From Acidobacteriota bacterium (GTDB lineage Bacteria > Acidobacteriota > Blastocatellia > Pyrinomonadales > Pyrinomonadaceae), in NCBI GenBank assembly GCA_019242475.1, contig JAFAVK010000074.1:1-64000 (forward strand): 64,000 nucleotides of DNA. The letters run 5' to 3'. This document shows positions 25,508-36,837 of this stretch, piece after piece. Below the pieces are notes generated by a model. It did not search any database. It was not told where the DNA came from and worked only from the letters and a program-made list of their open reading frames with translations. The position numbers were made by a program, and so were the translations under genes. Position 1 is the first letter of the stretch, and each line of letters begins with the position of its first letter.

Positions 25508-27754
25508 ATGAGAAGAGACCTCGCGCTTGCATTCGCACTCCTCCTGGCCTTCGCGCAGGCGCCCGCGCAGACGCCCGCGCCCCGACAGCCCGCGCAGCAG
25601 CAGCAACAACAGCCACAGCCGACGCCCACGCCCGGGCAGGAGTCCGAAGAGGACGTGGTGCGCATCACCTCGAACCTCGTGCAGTTCGACGCCGTGGTGA
25701 CGGACAAGCAGGGCCGCCGCGTCGCAGACCTGCGGCCCGAGGAGTTCGAGGTCTACGTGGACGGCAAGCGGCAGGAGATCACCAACTTCAGCTTCGTCTC
25801 GGACGCGGCCGGGGCGGGTCGCGCGAACGCCCCGGCCGCGCGCGTCGAGAAGTCCGGGCCGTCCGGGCCCGTCCCGCCCGTGCCCCTGCGCGCGTCGCAG
25901 GTGCGGCGCACCATCGCGCTCGTCGCCGACGACCTCGGCACCTCCTTCCAGGACATCGCGGGCGTGCGGCGCGCGCTGAAGAAGTTCGTGGACGAGCAGA
26001 TGCAGCCGGGCGACTTGGTCGCCATCATGCGGACGAGCGCAGGCATCGGGGCGCTCCAACAGTTCACGACCGACAAGCAGCTCCTCTACCGCGCCATCGA
26101 GCGCGTGCGCTGGAGCGCGCAGGGGCGCGCGGGCGTCAGCACCTTCGCGCCGCTCGAACCCGACCCGCTCGCCGACTCGCGCTCGACGGCCGGGGGCAAG
26201 CCGGCCGGCGACAGCAAGGGCGGCGGCGGCGACGACGCGGACGAGGACAAGGAGAAGGGCGGCGCCTCCGTCGATGAGTTCCGCGAGGGCGTCGTCACCG
26301 TCGGCGTGCTCGGCACGCTCAACTTCATCGTGCGCGGGATGAAGGAGCTGCCCGGCCGCAAGTCGGTCGTCGTCTTCTCGGGCGGCTTCAAGATTTTCAG
26401 AAACCCGAAGGACAGGAACGACTACCGCAACACCGACCGCATCATGGAGAACGTGCGGCGTCTGACCGACCAGGCCAACCGCGCCTCGGTCGTCATCTAC
26501 ACGATGGACGTGCGCGGGCTGGTGTGGACGGGCCTGACGGCGGCCGACAACTACAGCCCCTTGGCCGGCGGGCAGCCCGACTTCTCGGCCGTCAACGACC
26601 GCAACGAAGAGCTGCTCGGCAACCAGGAGGGGCTCGCCTACCTCGCCGAGCAGACCGGCGGCATCTTCATCAAGAACACCAACGACCTCTCCGGCGGCAT
26701 GCAGCGCGTGCTCGACGACCAGAGGGGCTACTACCTCATCGCCTTCCGCCCCCCGGAGGAGGTCTTCCAGCCCTCGCAGGGCAAGACGCGCTTCAACAAG
26801 TTCGAGGTGAATCTCAGGCGCGCGGGCCTCAGCGTCCGCACGCGCGCGGGCTTCTACGGCTTCGCGGAGGGCACGACTAAGCCCGCGGCGCCGCGCACGC
26901 GCAACGAGCAGTTGATGGCGGCGCTCGGCTCGCCGCTCAGCTCGGGCGAGCTGACGCTGCGCCTGACCTCGCTCTTCAACAGCCCCGCGGAGAAGGCGGC
27001 CGCCGTCGATTCGCTCATGCACATCGAGGCGAGCCAGCTCAAACTAACCGACGAGGCCGACGGCTGGAAGAAGGCGGTCATCGACGTGGCCGCCGTCACC
27101 TTCGGTGAGGACGGGCGGCCCGTAGACGAGATCAACCGCACCGAGACCGTCCGCGCGCGCGGCGAGGCGCTCCAGTTGATGCTCTCCGAAGGGCTCGTCT
27201 ACATGATGAAGGTGCCGATCAAGAAGCCCGGCGCCTACCAGCTCCGCGTCGCCGTCCGCGACGCGCAGACGGAGAAGGTCGGCTCGGCCAGCCAGTTCAT
27301 AGAGGTGCCCGACCTCTCCAAAGGCGGCCTCGCGCTCTCGGGCGTCGTCCTCACCACGGCGCGGGACGAGCCCGCCCCCGGCGCCGCGCCGCAGGCCGCG
27401 GCCGACCGCGACCCGCTGCGCGACGCGACCGTGCGCCGCTTCCGCGGCGGCTCGCAGGTGGACTTCTTCTACCACATCTACAACGCGAAGCTTGACCCCG
27501 CGACCGGGCGCCCGCGGCTCGTGACGCAGGCGCGCCTCCTGCGCGACGGCCAGCCCGTCTTCACAGGCCCGCTCGTGCCCTTCGACCCCGGCCCGCAGAA
27601 GGAGATGGCGCGCCTCAAGATGGGCAGCCGCCTCCGCCTCGGCCTGAACCTCGCGCCCGGCGACTACGTCCTCCAGGTCATCGTCACCGACGAGCTTGCC
27701 AAAGGCAGCCGCGCCACCGCCACCCAGTGGCTCGACTTCGAGATCGTCAAGTAA
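25508..27754 (+). CDS. VWFA-related acidobacterial secreted protein
   Basis: The protein has 748 residues. A signal peptide (LALAFALLLAFAQAPAQ) and a Gln/Pro-rich linker lead into VRITSNLVQFDAVVTDKQGRRVADLRPEEFEVYVDGKRQEITNFSF, the opening of the TIGR03436 VWFA-related acidobacterial domain. The VWA core includes IALVADDLGTSF (degenerate MIDAS), FVDEQMQPGDLVAIMRTSAGIGALQQFTTD, and LPGRKSVVVFSGGF. It ends with VDRVL-like RVLDDQRGYYLIAFRPP and a C-terminal beta-rich region. These proteins are exported and abundant in Acidobacteria; their ligand is unknown. The MIDAS DxSxS is replaced by DDLGTS, so metal binding may differ from classical VWA. Confidence 0.9.
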   Translation: MRRDLALAFALLLAFAQAPAQTPAPRQPAQQQQQQPQPTPTPGQESEEDVVRITSNLVQFDAVVTDKQGRRVADLRPEEFEVYVDGKRQEITNFSFVSDAAGAGRANAPAARVEKSGPSGPVPPVPLRASQVRRTIALVADDLGTSFQDIAGVRRALKKFVDEQMQPGDLVAIMRTSAGIGALQQFTTDKQLLYRAIERVRWSAQGRAGVSTFAPLEPDPLADSRSTAGGKPAGDSKGGGGDDADEDKEKGGASVDEFREGVVTVGVLGTLNFIVRGMKELPGRKSVVVFSGGFKIFRNPKDRNDYRNTDRIMENVRRLTDQANRASVVIYTMDVRGLVWTGLTAADNYSPLAGGQPDFSAVNDRNEELLGNQEGLAYLAEQTGGIFIKNTNDLSGGMQRVLDDQRGYYLIAFRPPEEVFQPSQGKTRFNKFEVNLRRAGLSVRTRAGFYGFAEGTTKPAAPRTRNEQLMAALGSPLSSGELTLRLTSLFNSPAEKAAAVDSLMHIEASQLKLTDEADGWKKAVIDVAAVTFGEDGRPVDEINRTETVRARGEALQLMLSEGLVYMMKVPIKKPGAYQLRVAVRDAQTEKVGSASQFIEVPDLSKGGLALSGVVLTTARDEPAPGAAPQAAADRDPLRDATVRRFRGGSQVDFFYHIYNAKLDPATGRPRLVTQARLLRDGQPVFTGPLVPFDPGPQKEMARLKMGSRLRLGLNLAPGDYVLQVIVTDELAKGSRATATQWLDFEIVK

Positions 27755-27760
27755 CGCTTG

Positions 27761-27905
27761 AGCCGGGAGCGCGGGCATCCCTGCCCGCCAAAGCGTGCCC
27801 CGGCACGCTTAGCCGTGAGCCTTTACCCCTCGACGTTGAGGTGTACAGTCTGACGGCCTTCGCGCTTTCGCGCTCATGGCGGGCAGGATGCCCGCGCTCC
27901 CGGCT
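27761..27905. repeat. REP-like long inverted repeat with nested palindrome
   Basis: The arms at 27761-27795 and 27871-27905 (AGCCGGGAGCGCGGGC versus GCCCGCGCTCCCGGCT at their outer ends) are near-perfect complements, with small differences in the inner part. Within lies the perfect hairpin AAGCGTGCC/GGCACGCTT (27791-27810). The unit containing GCGGGCATCC and GCCCGCC is a common type of repetitive extragenic sequence in GC-rich soil bacteria. It follows the VWFA stop codon. Confidence 0.65.
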
Positions 27906-27969
27906 TTCACCTCTAACCCCAGGAATCCACAGGGGATTTGCAGCCCCGCCGCCCCCGCCCGCGCGCCCG

Positions 27970-28200
27970 CACCTGTCAGGAACGGCCCCGTTCCTGGGAA
28001 GTGCGGGGCCGCACCTGTCAGGAACGGGGCCGTTCCTGACAAGTGCAGCCCCGTTCCTGGGAAGTGCGGGGCCGCGGATGACAGGTGCGGCCCCGTTTCT
28101 AGGAAGTGCGGCCTGGTTTCTGACAAGTGCGGCCTGGTTTCTGACAAGTGCGGCCCCGCACTTCCCGTCCGCAGCGCCGCACTTTCCATCTGCGGCCTCG
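27970..28200. repeat. Tandem array of eleven 21-bp units in both orientations
   Basis: The stretch divides exactly into eleven 21-bp units with no spacers. Type A units resemble TTCCTGACAAGTGC then AGCCCCG; type B units resemble CACCTGTCAGGAA then CGGGGCCG, and are a phase-shifted reverse complement of type A. Two adjacent copies (28111-28152) are nearly identical. All units being multiples of 3 keeps several frames open on both strands, so the array mimics a coding region with a 7-residue repeat. No gene start is apparent. Its role is unknown. Confidence 0.75.
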
Positions 28201-28303
28201 CGGAGAACACCGCTGACGCGGCGGGACTCCGGGGCTCGAAGTTCGGGGTCGGGGGCCGTCGGGCTTTCAACTTCGGGCTTTGAGCCTTTACACTTCGAGC
28301 CCT

Positions 28304-30607
28304 ATGGCGCTCGTCTTCGCCGTCGCGCTCTTCGTCAGCGCGTTCCTGCTCTTCTGGGTGCAGCCGCTCGCGGGCAAGATGCTCCTGCCGCTGCTGGGCG
28401 GGACGCCGGCCGTCTGGAACACCTGCATGCTCTTCTTCCAGGCGTTGCTGCTGGCGGGCTACGCCTACGTTTTGGCGCTCGCGCGCTGGCTGTCGGCGCG
28501 GGCGCAGGCCGCGGTGCACCTCGCGCTGCTGGCGCTGGGGGCGCTGGCGCTCCCCGTCGCCCTGCACGCGGCGGCCGCGGGCGGCGTGCCCGAGGGCGCG
28601 AGCCCCGAGTGGTGGCTTTTGAAGACGCTGCTCGTCACGGTCGGGCCGCCCTTCTTCGTGCTCTCGGCCAGCGCGCCTTTGCTGCAAGGCTGGTTCTCGC
28701 GCACGCGCGCCGAGTCGGCCAAAGACCCCTACTACCTCTACGCGGCGAGCAACGCCGGGAGCCTCTTCGCGCTCCTCGGCTTCCCCGCGCTGCTTGAGCC
28801 CACGCTCACGCTCGGGCAGCAGAGCCGCTGGTGGGCCGCAGCCTACGGCGCGCTCCTCCTCCTCTTCGCCGCCTGCGCCGTCCTCACCGTCCGGCACGCG
28901 CGCACGCCGGCCGGGACGTTCGAAGCGAGTGACGCGCCCGCGGAGAATCTGAGCGCCGGGCGGCGTTTGCGCTGGGTGCTGCTGGCGTTCGTGCCTTCGA
29001 GCCTCGTGCTCGGGGTGACGACGCACGTCACGACCGACCTCGTCGCCGTCCCGCTGCTGTGGGTCATCCCGCTCGCGCTCTACCTTCTGAGCTTCGTCAT
29101 CGTCTTCGCGCGCGGCTTCCGCCTCCCGCGCGGTTTCGCGGCGCGTGTGGTGCCGGTGACGGCCGTGCTGGTGTCGATGGTCTACCTGTCGGGCGCGGCG
29201 CGGCCGGCGTGGTTCCTCATCCTCTTCCATCTCGCCTTCCTCTTCGCGGCGGCGCTCGTCTGCCACGGCCGGCTCGCCGCAGACCGCCCCTCGGCCGCGC
29301 ACCTCGCGGAGTTCTACCTCTGCCTGGCCCTCGGCGGCGTGCTCGGCGGACTCTTCAACGCGGTCGTCGCGCCGCTCGTCTTCAACTCGGTCACCGAGTA
29401 CCCGCTCGTCATCCTGCTTGCGACCTACCTGCGCCCCGCCTACCGCAACACCGGCGGCACGCTGTTGGGCCTGCGCCTCGGCGCGAAGAAGAAGGACGAG
29501 GGTGCCGCGGTCGGAAACGACTCGACGGGCGAGGCGGACGAAGTTGACGGAGGGGAGGGGAGGCGTTGGGACGTGCTCGACGTGCTGCTCCCCCTGGCGT
29601 TCGGGCTGCTGGCGGCCGCGCTCATGCTCGTCACGCGGCAGTACCAGTTGGAGCCGGTCGAGCGCGCGGCCATCACGCTGGGCGCCCCGCTCTTCCTGCT
29701 CAACCACTTCCTCGGGCCGCGCCCCATCAGGTTCACGCTCGGGCTCGGCGCGGTCATGCTGGCCGTGCTGCTCTTCGCAGAGCCGGGCACCCGGACGCTG
29801 CAAGCCTCGCGCAACTTCTACGGCACGCACCGCGTCGAGGCCGACGCGGACGACACGCTCCACTGGCTGCACCACGGCAGCACGCTCCACGGCAAGCAGT
29901 ACACGGACGCCGCGCACCGCTGCGAGCCCGTCTCCTACTACCACCGCGGGGGGCCGCTCGGCTCCGTCTTCCAGCACCTCCACGAGAAGCACGACGCGAC
30001 CGGCTCCCCGCTCTCGGTCGCCGTCGTCGGACTGGGCGCGGGCACCACCGCCGCCTACTCGCGCGCGGGCGAGAACTGGACGTTCTACGAGATCGACCCG
30101 TCGGTCGTCGCGCTCGCGCGCGACCCGCGCCTCTTCACATACCTCTCCGAGTGCGCGGGCGCGCGGCCGAACATCGTCCTCGGCGACGCGCGGCTGCGGC
30201 TGCGCGAGGCGCCGCCCGCCTCCTACGACCTCATCGTGCTCGACGCCTTCAGCTCGGACGCCGTGCCCGCGCACCTCATGACGCGCGAGGCGCTCGCGCT
30301 CTACCTCTCGAAGCTCAAGCCCGGCGGCGTCATCGCCTTCCACGTCTCGAACCGCAGCCTCAAGCTCGAACGCGTCGCGGGCGGCATCGCGCGGGACGCG
30401 GGGGTCGCCTCGCGCATCTTCGACGACGGCCGGCAGGGCTCCGACCTCGGCCTCGACGCCTCGACCTGGGTCGCCGTCGCGCGCACCGACGCGGACTTCG
30501 GCCCGCTCGCCTCCGACACCAACTGGCCCGAGTTCGACCCCGCCGTGTACAAGCTCGAAGTCTGGCGCGACGACTTCTCCGACATCCTCAGCGTCTTCAG
30601 GTGGTAA
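28304..30607 (+). CDS. Fused MFS-like transporter/spermidine synthase-like protein
   Basis: The protein has about 767 residues. The first part holds some 12 hydrophobic helices, starting [45 protein letters not shown], the signature of fused MFS/spermidine-synthase proteins. The C-terminal part (from about 510) is a SpeE-like Rossmann domain: [31 protein letters not shown] (glycine-rich loop plus the acidic ribose-binding residue), GDARLRL, and [28 protein letters not shown]. The polyamine substrate is not established for this subfamily, so the reaction is uncertain. The start at 28304 (MALVF) is favoured; a TTG at 28280 is an alternative. No ribosome site is clear. The selB gene follows by 16 bp. 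Confidence 0.85.
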   Translation: MALVFAVALFVSAFLLFWVQPLAGKMLLPLLGGTPAVWNTCMLFFQALLLAGYAYVLALARWLSARAQAAVHLALLALGALALPVALHAAAAGGVPEGASPEWWLLKTLLVTVGPPFFVLSASAPLLQGWFSRTRAESAKDPYYLYAASNAGSLFALLGFPALLEPTLTLGQQSRWWAAAYGALLLLFAACAVLTVRHARTPAGTFEASDAPAENLSAGRRLRWVLLAFVPSSLVLGVTTHVTTDLVAVPLLWVIPLALYLLSFVIVFARGFRLPRGFAARVVPVTAVLVSMVYLSGAARPAWFLILFHLAFLFAAALVCHGRLAADRPSAAHLAEFYLCLALGGVLGGLFNAVVAPLVFNSVTEYPLVILLATYLRPAYRNTGGTLLGLRLGAKKKDEGAAVGNDSTGEADEVDGGEGRRWDVLDVLLPLAFGLLAAALMLVTRQYQLEPVERAAITLGAPLFLLNHFLGPRPIRFTLGLGAVMLAVLLFAEPGTRTLQASRNFYGTHRVEADADDTLHWLHHGSTLHGKQYTDAAHRCEPVSYYHRGGPLGSVFQHLHEKHDATGSPLSVAVVGLGAGTTAAYSRAGENWTFYEIDPSVVALARDPRLFTYLSECAGARPNIVLGDARLRLREAPPASYDLIVLDAFSSDAVPAHLMTREALALYLSKLKPGGVIAFHVSNRSLKLERVAGGIARDAGVASRIFDDGRQGSDLGLDASTWVAVARTDADFGPLASDTNWPEFDPAVYKLEVWRDDFSDILSVFRW

Positions 30608-30623
30608 CGTAAGACCAGGGCAT

Positions 30624-32660
<2,037 letters not shown>

Positions 32661-32816
32661 CAAAATCCCTTGCGTCCGGCGGGGCGCGGCGCTAACATAG
32701 CGGCGAATCCAGAGCAATACCGTTGGAAGTAAAACCCGGCAAATTCTCCAGAACTTTTCCGGCTTAACCTTTTCAAGCCGACGAGAGTCTGACTGACCGA
32801 ACTCAGGAGGTTCACA

Positions 32817-33035
32817 ATGAAGAGCCTGATTGACGTTCTGCTTGGGGTCGTGGGAGTCGGCGCGCTGGCGTTTGCGCTGTACCACTTCTACCAGTTCGCG
32901 GCCGGAACTGGCCCCGAGGGTAACAAACCGCATCTCTGGTGGGCCATAGGCGCGGCGGTCGTCCTCTGCGTCTGTGTCCTCGCCATCTTCATCCGCCACT
33001 CGGGCGCGGAGGAGGAGATTCACATCACGCAGTGA
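32817..33035 (+). CDS. Small two-helix membrane protein
   Basis: The 72-residue protein begins with ATG after a strong CAGGAGG seven bases upstream. It has two hydrophobic helices, SLIDVLLGVVGVGALAFALYHFYQF and HLWWAIGAAVVLCVCVLAIFIRH, joined by a short polar loop, with an acidic tail (SGAEEEIHITQ). It is probably an inner-membrane protein; no family is recognised. It is followed by a long GC hairpin. Confidence 0.7.
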   Translation: MKSLIDVLLGVVGVGALAFALYHFYQFAAGTGPEGNKPHLWWAIGAAVVLCVCVLAIFIRHSGAEEEIHITQ

Positions 33036-33125
33036 CGGGCGGCCGTCGCTCCCCTTCGCTGTGGCCGGCGGCCGCGCGTCCGCGCCCCGGCGCACGGGAG
33101 TCTGCCCCCGCAACCGCGTCACGCT

Positions 33126-33181
33126 CTGAGGGCGCCGCGGGCGCCGTCGCGACCTGACAGCCGGCGGCGCCCGCGGCGCCT
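33126..33181 (+). terminator. GC-rich hairpin after the small membrane gene
   Basis: GAGGGCGCCGCGGGCGCCG (from 33126) pairs with CGGCGGCGCCCGCGGCGCCTC (to 33181), with a 17-nt loop. It is very stable, but no T-run follows, so termination would be factor-assisted or incomplete. Confidence 0.55.
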
Positions 33182-33226
33182 CGCATTTGAAAACCGCCGT
33201 CCGAGAGACCGGAAAGGACTAGCCTG

Positions 33227-33598
33227 ATGCTCTCCTCCTACTTCGCGGCCTTCGCGCAGATGCGGCTGCCCTCCTACTTCCCCTGGGTCGTGCTGGGCCT
33301 GCTCTGCGTGGGCGCCCTGGGGTGGCTCATCGCGGCGGCCCTCGGGTTCGCCCGCGCCCGCGCCTTCGGCGAGTCGCCGCGCTGGTTCGCCATCTCGGCC
33401 GTCTGCCTGCTGCTCTACCACGTCCAGTGGCTCATCTTCGCCGTCTACGGCATCAACGAGACCAACTCCGAGAACGTCGTCGGCATGGCCGCCTTCTTCA
33501 ACCTCTTCGTTGCGCTCGGCGCCGTCTGCTCCATCATCGGCTTCATGCGCATGAGCGACCCGCGCGCGCGGGAGGCCGGCGGGGAGAAGCTGGACTGA
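33227..33598 (+). CDS. Small three-helix membrane protein
   Basis: The 123-residue protein has three hydrophobic segments: FPWVVLGLLCVGALGWLIAAALGFA, WFAISAVCLLLYHVQWLIFAVYG, and VVGMAAFFNLFVALGAVCSIIGFM. It ends in a short charged tail. A purine-rich GGAAAGG lies 15-20 bp upstream of the ATG at 33227. I do not recognise a family. It may be co-expressed with the neighbouring 72-residue membrane protein, although a hairpin separates them. Confidence 0.65.
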   Translation: MLSSYFAAFAQMRLPSYFPWVVLGLLCVGALGWLIAAALGFARARAFGESPRWFAISAVCLLLYHVQWLIFAVYGINETNSENVVGMAAFFNLFVALGAVCSIIGFMRMSDPRAREAGGEKLD

Positions 33599-33619
33599 CC
33601 CGCGCGTCTCGGCACAGAG

Positions 33620-33662
33620 AAAGCGAAGCCCCTCCGGCCGTCAGTCGAAGGGGCTTCGCTTT
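33620..33662. terminator. Bidirectional intrinsic terminator
   Basis: AAAGCGAAGCCCCT (33620-33633) and AGGGGCTTCGCTTT (33649-33662) form a perfect 14-bp stem between the convergent membrane gene and hemB. The A-tract and T-tract flanks allow termination in either direction. Confidence 0.8.
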
Positions 33663-33676
33663 GTTGTGTGACTGAC

Positions 33677-34654
33677 TCAGCGCCGGTTCAGCGCGCGCGC
33701 GGCCTCGACGGCGTAGTAGGTGAGAATCACGTCGGCGCCCGCGCGGCGGATGCCCGTCAGGGTCTCAAGCATCGCGCGCTTCTCGTCGATCCAGCCGCGC
33801 TGCGCCGCGGCCTTGAGCATCGCGTACTCGCCCGAGACGTGGTAGGCGGCGAGCGGCAGGTCGAACCGGTCGCGCACCTGCCGCAGGATGTCGAGGTAGG
33901 GGCCGGCCGGCTTGACCATCAGGAAGTCCGCGCCCTCCATCACGTCCAGCTCGGCCTCGCGCATCGCCTCGCGCGCGTTGGCCGCGTCCATCTGGTACGC
34001 GCGGCGGTCGCCGAACGCGGGCGCGCTGTCGGCCGCCTCGCGGAAAGGCCCGTAGAAGGCCGACGCGTACTTCACCGCGTACGACATGACGGCGACGTGC
34101 TCGAAGCCTGACTCGTCGAGGCCCGCGCGGATCGCCCCGACCTGCCCGTCCATCATCGCCGACGGCGCGACGATGTCGGCGCCCGCCGCGGCCTGGCTGA
34201 CGGCCGTGCGCGCGAGCAGTTCGAGTGACTCGTCGTTCAAGACCTCGCCCTCGCGCACCACGCCGCAGTGGCCGTGCGAGGTGTACTCGCAGAGGCACGT
34301 GTCGGCGATGACGACCATCTCGGGGGCGGCGCGGCGCACGGCGCGGACGGCCTCCTGCACGACGCCGCGGTCGGCGTAGGCGCCCGTGGCGGTCTCGTCC
34401 TTCGACTCGGGCAGGCCGAAGAGGATGACGGCCGGCACGCCCGCGTCGAAGGCGGCCGACGCCTCGCGCGCGACCTGGTCGGTCGAGAGGTTGAAGACGC
34501 CCGGCATCGACGAGACCTCTTTCCGCACGCCCTCGCCCGGGCACGCGAACAGCGGCAGGATCAGATTCTCCGGGGCGAGGCGCGCCTCGCGCACCAGCGC
34601 CCGCACGCCCTCGCGCCGCCTCAGCCGCCGCGGGCGATGAACAAGCTCACTCAT
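33677..34654 (-). CDS. hemB: Delta-aminolevulinic acid dehydratase (porphobilinogen synthase)
   Basis: The protein has 325 residues, the normal length. It begins [18 protein letters not shown] and contains the cysteine-rich zinc site [14 protein letters not shown], the first Schiff-base lysine region [18 protein letters not shown], and the active-site lysine in [15 protein letters not shown], followed by [12 protein letters not shown]. The enzyme condenses two 5-aminolevulinates to porphobilinogen in tetrapyrrole (haem) synthesis in the cytoplasm. The three cysteines indicate the zinc-dependent type. The gene stands alone, transcribed away from the tRNA-Met gene. Confidence 0.97.
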   Translation of the reverse strand: MSELVHRPRRLRRREGVRALVREARLAPENLILPLFACPGEGVRKEVSSMPGVFNLSTDQVAREASAAFDAGVPAVILFGLPESKDETATGAYADRGVVQEAVRAVRRAAPEMVVIADTCLCEYTSHGHCGVVREGEVLNDESLELLARTAVSQAAAGADIVAPSAMMDGQVGAIRAGLDESGFEHVAVMSYAVKYASAFYGPFREAADSAPAFGDRRAYQMDAANAREAMREAELDVMEGADFLMVKPAGPYLDILRQVRDRFDLPLAAYHVSGEYAMLKAAAQRGWIDEKRAMLETLTGIRRAGADVILTYYAVEAARALNRR

Positions 34655-34763
34655 GAACTGCCTCTCTCTTCAACCAAGGATCGGAAAACCCCGGAGTCCT
34701 GAATCCCGCGGCCACCGCCCGAATGATACGTCCCCACCCACCGGCGCGCAAACCAGCCCGCGC

Positions 34764-34791
34764 TTGACCTTTCCACGCCGCCTCTTATAAT
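34764..34791 (+). promoter_or_regulatory. Sigma-70 promoter of the tRNA-Met gene
   Basis: TTGACC (34764-34769) and a perfect TATAAT (34786-34791) are 16 bp apart. The tRNA begins 17 bp downstream of the -10 element. Confidence 0.85.
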
Positions 34792-34807
34792 TGAACACCT
34801 CCAACAC

Positions 34808-34884
34808 GGCGGGGTAGCTCAGCTGGTCAGAGCGTGGGATTCATAACCCCAAGGTCGGGAGTTCAAGTCTCCCCCCCGCTACCA
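34808..34884 (+). tRNA. tRNA-Met(CAT), elongator type
   Basis: A full cloverleaf is visible: acceptor GGCGGGG with CCCCGCT (a G-T closing pair), D-arm GCTC-AGCTGGTCA-GAGC, anticodon loop TTCATAA with CAT, T-arm GGGAG-TTCAAGT-CTCCC, discriminator A and an encoded CCA. The sequence GGATTCATAACC is typical of elongator tRNA-Met. The 3' half, from the anticodon loop to beyond the CCA, is the attachment site of the downstream element, which restores the gene on integration. Confidence 0.93.
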
Positions 34885-34893
34885 ACATTTTCA
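34840..34893 (+). repeat. attL, 54-bp core in tRNA-Met
   Basis: The 54 bp from TTCATAACCCC in the anticodon loop to ACATTTTCA beyond the CCA end are identical to 49933-49986. The last three bases contain the integrase stop codon on the opposite strand. This is the tRNA-side attachment site. Confidence 0.95.
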
Positions 34894-36017
34894 GGAGTTT
34901 ACAGCCACCAGCTTTGGTGGCTGTTCTGCTTCTGTGGCAGGACTGTGGCAGGTCTGCGCCGCGCCTCGGCGCGTGGCCTCCACGGCCGCCTGCTTCCGCT
35001 CGCTAACCGGGTGCGCGTAGCGCCGGCTGGTCTTAATGTCGGCGTGCCCCATCAGCTCCGCGATCTCGTAGGCGCCGTAGCCGGCGCGCCCATGCGCGTG
35101 CCGAACGTATGCCGCAAGTCGTGCCAGCGGAAATCTGAGATACCAGCCAGGCGGCACGCGGTCTTAAAGCCCTTCTTCACCTCCTTAATGCGCGTGCCAG
35201 TCCTCACGCTCAGGAAGACGTATTCAGCGCTGGCGCTCGCACGCTTGAGGGCCTGAAGCTCTCGCCGCACGTCCTGATTCATCGGTACGTCGTATTCCTG
35301 CCCGGTCTTAGAATTCGGTACGTGAACCAGGTTGTGTTGAAAATCGACTTGGGCCCAGCGCAGGTTGAGCTGGTCGCCGAGGCGCATCCCTGTGCCCAGC
35401 GCGACGACGACGAGCGGCCGGAGATGTGCCCGCTTCCCTACCAGTTGCGCGAGCAGCCGCGGCTCCTCTTCGTCGAGCAGATAGCGCACGCGCTTGCTCG
35501 GCTCCGGTAGATGCTGAACGTCCGCACAAGGGTTGGACTGTTCCGTGACCTTGTACTTACGCGCCAGCGTGAAGATCTTAGAGAGCAGCTCCAGCTCACG
35601 GTTGACCGAGGCCGCGCTCCTGTCCGTTCCGCGCCTGCTCTTCGTGGCGCGGCGCTCCTGTTTGAACTTCTCGACCTGCACGGGAGTTATCTGCGCGAAA
35701 GTCTTCCCCTTGAACTGGCGGCTCGCGCAGATCGTAGCGGCGCGGAATTCATCGTGCTTCCAGGAGCGCTTATTCTGGCGAGCCCAAGGGAGGTAGACCT
35801 CCTCGACGAAATCGACGAAAGGTTGTGAGCCGGTCGGCCTACCGAAACGTCCTTCGAAGACTTCGCTCCGGAGCTTCGTCTCGGCCTGCTCGGCCTCGTG
35901 TTTAGTGCGCGCCTCAGGGAGTGATCCCCGATAACGCACGTTGCGGATGCAGAAGGCGTAGTGCCAGTGTTTCTTTCTACAGCCTTCGCTCCCGCATGGG
36001 CGCGTGAAAACTGACAT
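34891..36017 (-). pseudogene. Tyrosine recombinase/integrase, frameshifted near the C-terminus
   Basis: The N-terminal part (start at the ATG at 36017) has an SAM-like core-binding domain (FVDFVEEVYLPWARQNKRSW, VNRELELLSKIFTLARKY). The catalytic domain shows GTGMRLGDQLNLRW (first Arg) and WHDLRHTFGTRMG (His-x-x-Arg). Here the frame shifts by one base, near 35090-35100. The remainder, RAGYGAYEIAELMGHADIKTSRRYAH, carries the last histidine and the catalytic tyrosine in the other frame. All six catalytic positions are thus still encoded. One missing base in a GC-rich run would explain it, so a recent mutation or an assembly error are both possible. The gene ends in attL, and its product would drive integration into tRNA-Met. 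Confidence 0.85.
34932..34952 (+). repeat. Left copy of paired CTGTGGCAGGA direct repeats
   Basis: Two tandem copies of CTGTGGCAGG(A), 11 bp apart, lie about 40 bp inside attL, within the end of the integrase gene. The same 21-bp pair occurs about 120 bp inside attR. Such pairs near both ends are the expected form of integrase arm-type binding sites. Confidence 0.6.
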
Positions 36018-36081
36018 CACTCTATCCTTTCCCGAGTTGCAGCCACGGGCCGGCGCATCCTATCTCACTGGCGCGCGCCAG

Positions 36082-36345
36082 TCATCCTTTTTCAGCCCCG
36101 GGCTTTGTCCACTCGTCGATCTCTCTCGGGTCAAAGAGGAGTTGTGCTCCGGCTTTGCGGAAAGGGATTCGCTTCTCATTAACCATTTTGTAAATCCCTT
36201 TAGGAGTAAGCCGGAGCATGGCTGCAACCTCAGAGACGGTGAGGTACTGAGGCACGCCAGCGGGGAGAGGAGCCGGCGCCCCCTGTACCAGCGTGAGCTG
36301 AGGCTTCGAAGCCGCGGCCGGCGCCTTCTTACTTCTCGCGCTCAT
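36082..36345 (-). CDS. Excisionase-like helix-turn-helix DNA-binding protein
   Basis: The 87-residue protein has a basic, Ala/Pro-rich N-terminus. It then has an HTH_17/MerR-like excisionase domain: YLTVSEVAAMLRLTPKGIYKMVNEKRIPFRKAGAQLLFDPREIDEW. Such proteins bind attachment-site DNA and direct the integrase toward excision. It lies directly upstream of the integrase and overlaps the preceding gene by ATGA, so it is part of the same operon. Confidence 0.85.
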   Translation of the reverse strand: MSARSKKAPAAASKPQLTLVQGAPAPLPAGVPQYLTVSEVAAMLRLTPKGIYKMVNEKRIPFRKAGAQLLFDPREIDEWTKPGAEKG

Positions 36346-36815
36346 GACTGCCTCGCCAGCCCGGACGCCAGCTCACGCGCCCGCCGCTCGTTCTCCTCGG
36401 CCGACTCCCGCAGCCTGAGGGCCTGCGCCTGCGCGTTGTCGTACTCGACCCCGAGCCGGTTCGTGCGCGCGTGCGCCTCCAGGTACTCGGCGTGCGCCCG
36501 GTCGTACTCCACTTTCGCCGCCGCGGCTCGGGCTTCGGCCTCGGGCAAGAGCAGCCGCGCCCGCTCCGCCTGGAGCAGCCAGAGCCGGGCCTGCCCCTCG
36601 TCGATCTGCCCGCCCAGCTCGCGCCCCCGCGCCTCCAGCTCCCCCAGCCGCCACGAGTCGAGCGCCGCCCGCGCCTCCTCGGCCTGCCCCGGCAAGGCGT
36701 CGCGCTCGGCCTTCAGCGTTTGCAGCGCCGCGGCCGCCTCCGACAGCTCCGCCTCCACCTCGTCGAGCGTGCGCCCCGTCACGGCCCCCTGCTCTGTGTT
36801 GCTACCTCTGCTCAC
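36342..36815 (-). CDS. Coiled-coil protein of the satellite operon
   Basis: The 157-residue protein has a GTG start at 36815 with GGAGGT five bases upstream. Nearly the whole chain is a charged helix rich in Glu, Ala, Leu and Arg with heptad-like spacing (LDEVEAELSEAAAALQTLKAERDAL; LLLPEAEARAAAAKVEYDRAHAEYLEAHA). It is predicted to be a long coiled coil. It sits between the capsid gene and the excisionase. A scaffolding role for capsid assembly is a possibility from position and form only. Family unknown. Confidence 0.6.
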   Translation of the reverse strand: MSRGSNTEQGAVTGRTLDEVEAELSEAAAALQTLKAERDALPGQAEEARAALDSWRLGELEARGRELGGQIDEGQARLWLLQAERARLLLPEAEARAAAAKVEYDRAHAEYLEAHARTNRLGVEYDNAQAQALRLRESAEENERRARELASGLARQS

Positions 36816-36837
36816 AGTTCACCTCCAGTTGAACTAA

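Noticed and set aside
27970-28200. CRISPR array
   Set aside because: The 21-bp units are directly adjacent with no spacers and occur in both orientations, so this is a tandem repeat, not an array. No array was found next to the cas genes within the window.
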